Source: Actinomycetota bacterium
GTDB taxonomy: Bacteria > Actinomycetota > Humimicrobiia > Humimicrobiales > Humimicrobiaceae
Assembly: GCA_023475715.1 (NCBI GenBank)
Contig: JAMCVO010000092.1
Location: forward strand, 1 to 10,304
Length of the DNA stretch: 10,304 nucleotides
Reading direction: 5' to 3'
Shown here: in pieces, positions 1-5,082 of the stretch
Layout: each line of letters starts with the position of its first letter
Position numbering within the stretch: position 1 is the first letter of the stretch
Notes under the pieces: generated by a model
What the model was told of the DNA's origin: nothing
What the model saw: the letters and a program-made list of their open reading frames with translations, nothing else
The model's database searches: none
Made by a program: the position numbers and the translations under genes

Positions 1-82
1 AAATCCAAAGATATCTTTTTGCTGGGTAAATATCAAAATTTTAATATTGTTAAAGAAGGTATGGTAAAAATCATTGAAGGGT
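1..82. repeat. Left arm of 82-bp perfect inverted repeat (probable fold-back chimera)
   Basis: Bases 1-82 are the exact reverse complement of 390-471, separated by a 307-bp spacer. The match stops at 82/83, exactly where GlmS similarity is lost after DKP. A fold-back chimera from amplification or assembly at a contig end is the simplest explanation. Confidence 0.9.
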
Positions 83-1836
83 TTATCTACATTATGTTTT
101 AGCTCTACTGCCATGTAATAAGCCAGAAGCTGCAAAGGGATTATATTCATAATAGCAGAAGTTTCCCCTGTATTTGGAACTGGAATATAATGATCAAAAT
201 TAGACAGGGGTTTTGAAGAAATACCAATTACTGTTGCCCCTCTGGCTTTAACCTGGCTTACAGCATTAATCACGTCATCATATGCCACATCCTCTGAAAC
301 CACTACCACCACAGGCACCCCTTTTTCCATTAAAGTTATAGCATAATGTTTTAAATCTCCTGCAGGAATAGCGTGAGCATGTAAATAAGACCCTTCAATG
401 ATTTTTACCATACCTTCTTTAACAATATTAAAATTTTGATATTTACCCAGCAAAAAGATATCTTTGGATTTAGCTAAAGTCTTTGCTATTTTTTTAATTT
501 GTTCATGATTACTGCCTGTATTTAAATAATCATCTACAGTTTGTGATAAAACTTTTAGATTATTTATCCCTTCTGAAGCTTTTCCTTGAGCAATTTTGGC
601 AATTAAATAACCCCAGACAATTTGGGAAGTAAAAACTTTGGTAGACATCACACAAATTTCTGGTCCAGCAAGGGAAGCAAATTTAAAATCAGAAATCCTG
701 CTCATGGTGGAACCTGGCATATTTACATAAGAGGCAATTTTTAAACCTTTATCTTTAGCAATTTCCAAAACTTCCAACACATCAGCAGTTTCCCCACTTT
801 GTGAGGGGGCAATTATCAAATCATCTTTGTGAAGCAGATCATAATATTCATAAATATCTGCCCCAATCACACTCTCTGCAGGGATTTTGGCAAAAACCCT
901 AAGGTAAAAAGCAATTTGGGAAGCAGCAATACCAGCAGTCCCGGAGCCAATGGTATAGACATTCCTGGCTTTTTTTAAAGCTTTTATAAAATCTTCATAT
1001 ATTTTAGGGTCCTGGTTTATTATTTGGTTTATCACATAAGGGCTTTCGTGAATTTCTTTTAGCATAAAGTGGTCATAACCTTCCTTATCAACCTTGCTGC
1101 TTCTAAAATTTATTTCTTCCAAGTGATAAGGGAGGGATTTATTTGTTTTAATCTCTGAAAGGGAAAGTTTATTATCCCAAAAAACCATCTGGCCATTTTC
1201 CACCACAATAATTTTTTTAACGTGCGGGGCAAAAGATAAAGTATCTGAGGAGAAAAAAACTTCTTCCTCATTCATACCCACCACTAAAGGAGAACCATTC
1301 CTTAAAGCTAAAATTTCACCATTATTCATCAGCACAATAATGGTATTCCTACCTTCCAGCTCTAAAAAAGCCTGCCTTACAGCTTCTACCATATTGTCTG
1401 ACAACTTTAATTTATCTTCTATCAGCCTGACAATTACTTCTGTATCTGTTTCTGATTCAAACTTATAACCTTTTTTAATTAAATCACCCTTTAATTTTTG
1501 ATAATTTTCTACAATTCCATTTTGAGCTAAACAAAAGCTTTTATCAGAAGCAAAGTGAGGGTGGGCATTGTTTTCTGAAATACCACCATGGGTGGCCCAG
1601 CGGGTGTGGCCAATACCTGTGTAGGAATCAACTGTGGACAGTTCAGAATTAAAATTTACATCACCAATTGCACCTATATGTCTTTCTACAATTAAATTTT
1701 GAACTTTGAACTTTGAACTTTGAACTTTTAATGCAATTCCCCAGGAATCATAACCCCTATATTCCAGCCTTTTTAATCCTTCTAAAATCACTTCAGAGGC
1801 ATTTTTAGGACCGCTATAACCAAATATTCCGCACAT
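1..1836 (-). CDS. glmS: Glutamine--fructose-6-phosphate aminotransferase (isomerizing), 3' end replaced at contig edge
   Basis: GlmS makes glucosamine-6-phosphate from fructose-6-phosphate and glutamine, the first step towards UDP-GlcNAc for peptidoglycan. The frame starts MCGIFGYSG, so Cys2 is the glutaminase nucleophile. GHTRWATHGG and NGIVENY are typical of the GATase II domain. Two SIS domains follow, with SQSGETAD, STKVFTSQI and a KEG...IIEGSY...GDLKH stretch that keeps the residues matching E. coli Glu488 and His504. The usual CGTSY is SGTA here, so Ser303 is replaced by Ala, and HGPLAL is HYAITL; this is a divergent copy. The frame stays open to position 1, but the genuine sequence ends near HNVDKP (position 83). 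The remaining codons come from an inverted copy of the gene's own interior, so the family tail (RNLAKSVTVE, with the catalytic Lys) is missing. The extended -10 box at 1846-1854 leaves almost no leader. Confidence 0.93.
   Translation of the reverse strand, partial: MCGIFGYSGPKNASEVILEGLKRLEYRGYDSWGIALKVQSSKFKVQNLIVERHIGAIGDVNFNSELSTVDSYTGIGHTRWATHGGISENNAHPHFASDKSFCLAQNGIVENYQKLKGDLIKKGYKFESETDTEVIVRLIEDKLKLSDNMVEAVRQAFLELEGRNTIIVLMNNGEILALRNGSPLVVGMNEEEVFFSSDTLSFAPHVKKIIVVENGQMVFWDNKLSLSEIKTNKSLPYHLEEINFRSSKVDKEGYDHFMLKEIHESPYVINQIINQDPKIYEDFIKALKKARNVYTIGSGTAGIAASQIAFYLRVFAKIPAESVIGADIYEYYDLLHKDDLIIAPSQSGETADVLEVLEIAKDKGLKIASYVNMPGSTMSRISDFKFASLAGPEICVMSTKVFTSQIVWGYLIAKIAQGKASEGINNLKVLSQTVDDYLNTGSNHEQIKKIAKTLAKSKDIFLLGKYQNFNIVKEGMVKIIEGSYLHAHAIPAGDLKHYAITLMEKGVPVVVVVSEDVAYDDVINAVSQVKARGATVIGISSKPLSNFDHYIPVPNTGETSAIMNIIPLQLLAYYMAVELKHNVDKPFNDFYHTFFNNIKILIFTQQKDIFGF
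390..471. repeat. Right arm of 82-bp perfect inverted repeat, inside glmS
   Basis: This arm codes for a normal part of the second SIS domain of GlmS (around GKYQNFNIVKEGMVK), so it is the original. The copy at 1-82 is secondary. Confidence 0.9.
1701..1728. repeat. Heptanucleotide tandem repeat, four GAACTTT units, inside glmS
   Basis: Four exact copies of GAACTTT run head to tail (AAAGTTC on the coding strand). They encode KVQSSKFKVQ between the GYDSWGIAL segment and the IVERHIGAIGDV segment of the glutaminase domain. Seven is not a multiple of three, so gain or loss of one unit would shift the frame early in GlmS. Confidence 0.95.
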
Positions 1837-1845
1837 GATCTAAAA

Positions 1846-1854
1846 ATTATAACA
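1846..1854 (-). promoter_or_regulatory. Extended -10 promoter of glmS
   Basis: The coding strand reads TGTTATAAT, a TGn extension plus a consensus -10 box. Nine bases separate it from the ATG, so transcription should begin 1-3 nt before the start codon or on it. No -35 box is evident at the usual distance and no Shine-Dalgarno sequence can fit. Confidence 0.7.
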
Positions 1855-1933
1855 AATTTCTAATCTTTTATCTGGTTAAACTGTTCTACTGCTGAAGAAT
1901 TCCTCCCCCCAGAACCCCAAGCTTTTTAAATCT

Positions 1934-3103
1934 TTATCTTGAAAAAATATACAGCTCTTCTTCAGCCCGGGTGACAGCTGTATAAAGCCACCTTTTCCAA
2001 TCCTCATCTGTCATCTGCTTAAACCTTTCCTCAAAAAGGATAACCCTTTTTGCTTGTGAACCTTGGGCTTTATGTACTGTTAGGGCATACCCAAAATCAA
2101 ATAAATCTCCTGCCATAATTTGTGATCTTTTTTCTGTAAAATTCATTGGGGTTTCACAGTTAAATTGTTCCACAGAAATTAAACCATGATAATTCCCATC
2201 CTCACCATCCATCCTAACCTCTGCCTCATACCACTGGGGGTTTTTCTTATTTAACTTGATAATTGTCCCTAACATCCCGTTATAAATCCTTTCTTTGTGA
2301 TTATTCCTTAAACAAATAACCCTGTCTCCTGAGGTAGGAGTAGGTGATTCAAAGCCTAAAGCAGCGCGTATGTGATTGTTTAACTTTCTTCTGGTGGAAT
2401 TGTAACCACAAAGGATTAAAGTCTCATTATTAAAATTAAGCAGCATTTCTCCCATTGTTTCTTGAGTATCAAAATCATCTGGGGAAAATTTCCTCACCCC
2501 TTTGGAATATTTGCCACAACGGATCAATCCAAATTCCCTGGCTTGGATTGATAAACCAATAATAGGATTTTGCCTGGCCTGGCGGTGAATTTGTTCAAGC
2601 CTAAGCTGTGGTTCCTGCATTAAATTAAAACTGCCTTTAATTGGGGGAAGCTGGCCATGATCTCCAACCACAATAATTGGCACTTTGTATGATAAAAGGT
2701 GAGTCCAAATCATTTGATCAACCATAGAAGCCTCATCAACAATAATTAAATTACAATCAATTTCCTCTTTGGTCTGCCAACCAATAATTATTTCTTTTTC
2801 ATTAACAATAGGGGAGTAAATTAAAGCATGGATGGTGCTTACTGAATCCTTGGGCAAAATTACTTTTTGCTCTTTTAGTTTGGTTTTTAAAACCCTGGCA
2901 GCTTTTCCTGTATAAGAAACAAAAGCTACTTTTAAATTTTTACCTAATTTGGCAAGTTCTTCCCTTAAAATAGCAATTAAAGTAGTTTTACCTGTTCCAG
3001 CATATCCTCCCAAAGAAATATATTGTTTTTTACTTTTTTCATTTTTATACCAAAACAGGATTTTATCTAAAACATTTTGCTGGTCAGGGGAAAGATTAAT
3101 CAT
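1934..3103 (-). CDS. RecD/Dda-like superfamily 1B DNA helicase
   Basis: This is a predicted 389-residue ATP-dependent 5'-3' DNA helicase of the RecD/Pif1/Dda group. Counted from the chosen start, the motifs are Walker A GYAGTGKT at 33-40, motif II DEAS at 123-126, motif III GDHGQLPP at 147-154, LEQIHRQA near 169-176, motif V LTVHKAQGSQ at 341-350 and motif VI YTAVTRAEEEL at 374-384. It lacks the long N-terminal region of RecD2 and is close in size to phage Dda. The frame also has a GTG at 3121, but that lies inside the acceptor stem of the tRNA gene; the ATG at 3103 (MINLSPDQQ) is preferred because it starts just before the conserved SPDQQ motif. There is no Shine-Dalgarno sequence. It is probably co-transcribed with tRNA-Val 11 nt upstream. 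A role in repair or recombination is inferred. Confidence 0.9.
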   Translation of the reverse strand: MINLSPDQQNVLDKILFWYKNEKSKKQYISLGGYAGTGKTTLIAILREELAKLGKNLKVAFVSYTGKAARVLKTKLKEQKVILPKDSVSTIHALIYSPIVNEKEIIIGWQTKEEIDCNLIIVDEASMVDQMIWTHLLSYKVPIIVVGDHGQLPPIKGSFNLMQEPQLRLEQIHRQARQNPIIGLSIQAREFGLIRCGKYSKGVRKFSPDDFDTQETMGEMLLNFNNETLILCGYNSTRRKLNNHIRAALGFESPTPTSGDRVICLRNNHKERIYNGMLGTIIKLNKKNPQWYEAEVRMDGEDGNYHGLISVEQFNCETPMNFTEKRSQIMAGDLFDFGYALTVHKAQGSQAKRVILFEERFKQMTDEDWKRWLYTAVTRAEEELYIFSR

Positions 3104-3114
3104 ATTAAAAAGTG

Positions 3115-3187
3115 TGGGCACTAAGGGACTTGAACCCCCGACATCTACAGTGTAAATGTAGCGCTCTACCAGCTGAGCTAAGTGCCC
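3115..3187 (-). tRNA. tRNA-Val (anticodon UAC)
   Basis: A 73-nt cloverleaf with a 7-bp acceptor stem (GGGCACT with AGTGCCC), D arm GCTC/GAGC, anticodon stem CTACA/TGTAG around loop TTTACAC (anticodon TAC, reading valine GUA), and a T arm with loop TTCAAGT. The T stem contains two G-U pairs. The discriminator base is A and CCA is not encoded, so a CCA-adding enzyme is needed. Confidence 0.96.
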
Positions 3188-3217
3188 ATTCCATCACTTC
3201 ACTCCTCAATGTAAACT

Positions 3218-3223
3218 TTTATA
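3218..3223 (-). promoter_or_regulatory. Possible -10 box for the tRNA-Val/helicase unit
   Basis: TATAAA on the minus strand lies 30 nt upstream of the mature tRNA 5' end, a reasonable distance for a short 5' leader removed by RNase P. No convincing -35 box was found, so this is tentative. The rest of the 159-bp gap between the tRNA and the next gene shows no gene. Confidence 0.35.
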
Positions 3224-3332
3224 TCTTAACAGCTTATCCTGAGTGAAGGGTGCGGAAGACAGTTCTTATTTTGAACCGCTCCTGCTGGAAATACTGTCCC
3301 ATTTTAACAGTTTAATGGAAGTGTATCAAGCT

Positions 3333-3339
3333 AAGGAGG
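3333..3339 (+). promoter_or_regulatory. Strong Shine-Dalgarno site of the PLD-like gene
   Basis: AAGGAGG sits 7 nt before the ATG at 3347. It is the best ribosome binding site in the window and contrasts with the neighbours that seem leaderless. It fixes the start. Confidence 0.85.
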
Positions 3340-3346
3340 AAGAAAA

Positions 3347-3796
3347 ATGAGCTTGTTATCAACCTCCCAGCTCCATGATGAGAAAACATTTTATCAAACG
3401 TTCTTAAAAGACTTGGAGAAATGCCAAAATGAAGTCATTATTGAATCTCCATATATTACCAGCCAACGAATGAGAACGTTTGATCGTGTTTTTAAAAAAT
3501 TACTTAAAAGAGGAGTAAAAATCTATATTATGACCAGAGATCCAAAAGAACACTATGAAGGCATGGAAATACAATCAGAAGCCGAAATAAGCCGTTGTGA
3601 AGTCTTAGGAGTACAGGTTTTATTATGCGTTGGTAATCATCACCGCAAGCTGGCAATATTAGACAGAAAAATACTTTGGGAAGGGAGTCTAAATATTTTA
3701 TCCCAAACATACAGCAGGGAAATCATGAGAAGGATCGAAAATGAAAAACTAACCACACAAATGTTTAATTTCCTGAATCTCGTTAAATTCCTATAA
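3347..3796 (+). CDS. Phospholipase D-like (single HKD) nuclease-type protein
   Basis: A 149-residue protein with one PLD-superfamily domain. The core HKD motif is H99-x-K101-x4-D106 (HRKLAILD), followed by WEGSLN at 111-116, the usual G-S-x-N element. The N-terminal SPYITSQRMR (34-43) and RGVKIYIMTR (55-64) match the strand-helix pattern of the PLDc_2 group. Single-HKD members dimerise to form the active site and are often DNA nucleases (Nuc, BfiI type) or accompany helicases. There is no signal peptide, so it should be cytoplasmic. It lies divergently from tRNA-Val and 21 bp upstream of the next gene, which has its own -10 box. The nuclease role is inferred from the family; the substrate is unknown. 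Confidence 0.85.
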   Translation: MSLLSTSQLHDEKTFYQTFLKDLEKCQNEVIIESPYITSQRMRTFDRVFKKLLKRGVKIYIMTRDPKEHYEGMEIQSEAEISRCEVLGVQVLLCVGNHHRKLAILDRKILWEGSLNILSQTYSREIMRRIENEKLTTQMFNFLNLVKFL

Positions 3797-3802
3797 AAAT
3801 TT

Positions 3803-3811
3803 TGTTATACT
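3803..3811 (+). promoter_or_regulatory. Extended -10 promoter of the 85-residue gene
   Basis: TGTTATACT lies between the PLD-like gene and the next start codon. Only six bases (TGGAGG) separate it from the ATG at 3818, so the expected first transcribed base falls on or beside the A of the ATG. The GGAGG touches the ATG and is too close to act as a Shine-Dalgarno sequence. Confidence 0.6.
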
Positions 3812-3817
3812 TGGAGG

Positions 3818-4075
3818 ATGGGAAATTTTGATGATCTGCCTTGGGAGCAGATAAAAGAAATCAGTGAGAAGGGAATTTTTGAGGAGGTTTTTAAAAAGAT
3901 TCCAAAAGCAAGATTTGAGTTTGTAGCCAACGAAGCAAATCGTGAGGCTCTAATAGAATCTGCGCTCAAAAGTTTAAAAAAGAAAAATCCAGATGCTACT
4001 TATGAACAGGCGGTTATGCTAACGGATATCATGCAAGAATTTGCCCGTAAAGCGTTAGAATGGAAAAATATCTGA
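3818..4075 (+). CDS. Small acidic/basic helical protein of unknown function
   Basis: I do not recognise this 85-residue protein. It is soluble and probably all-helical: an amphipathic N-terminal part (DLPWEQIKEISEKG), a KIPKARFEFVANEANREALIESALKSL region at 27-53 that is only faintly similar to small helical domains of the PCP-reductase type, and a final helix from about 61 to 82. There are no cysteines and no membrane segment. The start is supported by the -10 box six bases upstream, which predicts a leaderless message. Its last 21 bp overlap the end of the convergent XRE-type gene. Coding potential is plausible from the clean frame and charge pattern, but the function is open. Confidence 0.7.
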   Translation: MGNFDDLPWEQIKEISEKGIFEEVFKKIPKARFEFVANEANREALIESALKSLKKKNPDATYEQAVMLTDIMQEFARKALEWKNI

Positions 4076-4261
4076 GGATTTTATCTTTAGGACTTTAACA
4101 ATACTTTCCAATTTATCCAAAGAAGGATTTACAACTCCTCTTTCAATTCTTGAGTAATAACTAACATGTATGCCTACTTTTTCAGCTACCTGTTCCTGAG
4201 TTAAACCAACCTTTTCTCTGGCTTTTTTGATATTTTGTCCAACTTGCTTTTGAGATCCCAT
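4055..4261 (-). CDS. XRE-family helix-turn-helix transcriptional regulator
   Basis: A 68-residue single-domain HTH_3/XRE DNA-binding protein. The five-helix pattern is clear: IKKAREKVGLTQEQVAEKVG (11-30) contains helix 1 and the first half of the HTH, followed by the recognition helix region HVSYYSRIERG (32-42) and then PSLDKLESIVKVLKI (46-60). There is no extra ligand or oligomerisation domain. It reads divergently from the HNH-like gene across a 99-bp gap with promoters on both strands, so control of itself and of that neighbour is plausible. Its 3' end overlaps the convergent 85-residue gene by 21 bp, so the two transcripts would be complementary there. The ATG at 4261 has a good AGAGGA site 8 nt upstream. 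Confidence 0.9.
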   Translation of the reverse strand: MGSQKQVGQNIKKAREKVGLTQEQVAEKVGIHVSYYSRIERGVVNPSLDKLESIVKVLKIKSSDIFPF

Positions 4262-4269
4262 AATTTTGT

Positions 4270-4284
4270 TCCTCTTAGATTATA
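4270..4284 (-). promoter_or_regulatory. -10 box and Shine-Dalgarno site of the XRE regulator
   Basis: On the minus strand TATAAT (4279-4284) is followed by AGAGGA (4270-4275), 8 nt before the ATG. This gene therefore keeps a conventional ribosome binding site. A 6-bp palindrome AACGTT at 4286-4291 abuts the -10 box and could belong to an operator, but it is too short to claim. Confidence 0.6.
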
Positions 4285-4329
4285 CAACGTTTCCCGATAG
4301 TTTTCTTTCTATTTTATAATCAGAATTTT

Positions 4330-4338
4330 TGCTAAAAT
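4330..4338 (+). promoter_or_regulatory. Extended -10 promoter of the HNH-like gene
   Basis: TGCTAAAAT, 22 nt upstream of the ATG at 4361. The predicted leader is about 15 nt and has no Shine-Dalgarno sequence. It lies in the gap shared with the divergent XRE gene. Confidence 0.5.
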
Positions 4339-4360
4339 AAATTCAGCCTGCCCGTGTTTT

Positions 4361-5026
4361 ATGGATAATCAAAAGCCAGGTTACAGGTATCCCTCAATTG
4401 AAATGAGAAGTGCTCCCAACAGAAGCATCTGGTTAATTGTTGGTTTATTGATCCTGCTTTCTTTAGGCATTTTATTTTTCTCAAAATTTAAACAGAATAA
4501 TTCTTCCATTCAACCTGTACCTACTCCTGCGGTATCTATTTCTCCTCAAACTTCTTCCCCAAGCGCCACACCTAATTTAACTTTAGGTAAAAAAACTAAG
4601 ACTTCAGGCTGTATATCAGTCAACGGCTTGCCGGATAAACAATGCACTCCCGGTGATATTGATCCCAAAGTTACTCAAAGTAATATCAGTCAAACCATTT
4701 GCGTTTCCGGATATACCAAAACAGTCAGACCACCTGTTTCCTATACTGATAACTTAAAGGTAAAACAGATTCAGCAATACGGATATTCTGACACCAGCCC
4801 TAAAGATTACGAGGAAGACCATTTGATTCCTTTAGAAGTAGGCGGTAGTCCTACCTCTGAGGCCAACTTATGGCCTGAACCTTACAACATTGCCTTAAAT
4901 GCTAAAGAAAAGGATAAGGTGGAAAATTATTTGCACAGCCAGGTATGTTCAGGAAAAATAACCCTGCAGCAAGCCCAACTTGAAATTGCCAATAATTGGG
5001 AAGAAGTATATAAAAACCTGCCTTAA
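4361..5026 (+). CDS. Membrane-anchored HNH-like nuclease domain protein
   Basis: A 221-residue protein with a basic N-terminus, one membrane segment at about 22-41 (IWLIVGLLILLSLGILFF), a Pro/Ser/Thr-rich linker at about 48-73, and an extracytoplasmic C-terminal domain. The domain holds DYEEDHLIPLEVGG (149-162) and NLWPEPYN (169-176), the H...N arrangement of a family often annotated as HNH endonuclease signature proteins, together with VRPPVSYTD and a C-terminal VCSGKITLQQAQ segment typical of the same family. Four cysteines (84, 95, 114, 196) lie outside the membrane segment and could form two disulfides. An exported, anchored nuclease acting on DNA at the cell surface is inferred; activity is not proven, and the third metal-site residue is unclear. 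A terminator hairpin follows. Confidence 0.75.
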   Translation: MDNQKPGYRYPSIEMRSAPNRSIWLIVGLLILLSLGILFFSKFKQNNSSIQPVPTPAVSISPQTSSPSATPNLTLGKKTKTSGCISVNGLPDKQCTPGDIDPKVTQSNISQTICVSGYTKTVRPPVSYTDNLKVKQIQQYGYSDTSPKDYEEDHLIPLEVGGSPTSEANLWPEPYNIALNAKEKDKVENYLHSQVCSGKITLQQAQLEIANNWEEVYKNLP

Positions 5027-5040
5027 CCTTGTATCTTCTC

Positions 5041-5065
5041 AGGCTATCTTATAGCCTAAATTTTT
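5041..5065 (+). terminator. Intrinsic terminator of the HNH-like gene
   Basis: A perfect 7-bp stem AGGCTAT/ATAGCCT with a CTT loop (5041-5057) is followed by AAA and a run of five T. It ends the upstream gene 15 nt after its stop. The T-run directly adjoins the extended -10 box of the next gene. Confidence 0.75.
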
Positions 5066-5073
5066 GTTAATAT
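5065..5073 (+). promoter_or_regulatory. Extended -10 promoter of the OLD-like gene
   Basis: TGTTAATAT, nine bases before the ATG at 5083. The expected transcription start lies 1-3 nt before the ATG, so the AAAGG next to the ATG would be mostly outside a useful Shine-Dalgarno position. Confidence 0.55.
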
Positions 5074-5082
5074 CGATAAAGG

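Noticed and set aside
1701..1728. CRISPR-like repeat
   Set aside because: Units are 7 nt and directly adjacent with no spacers; no cas genes are present.
1861..1933. Terminator behind the helicase gene
   Set aside because: No stable stem followed by a T-run could be drawn on the minus strand; short TTCT/AGAA matches are too weak.
2949..3155. Plus-strand 68-codon frame across the helicase start and tRNA
   Set aside because: It is antisense to the Walker A region of the helicase and part of the tRNA; this is a shadow frame.
3115..3187. tRNA-Val as an integration site for the accessory block
   Set aside because: Integration normally uses the tRNA 3' end, which faces the helicase and glmS, while the accessory genes lie on the 5' side. 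No second copy of the tRNA end was seen and there is no integrase.
3266..3297. GACAGT...ACTGTC inverted pair upstream of the PLD-like gene as an operator or hairpin
   Set aside because: The arms are only 6 bp with a 20-nt unpaired spacer, which is not distinguishable from chance.
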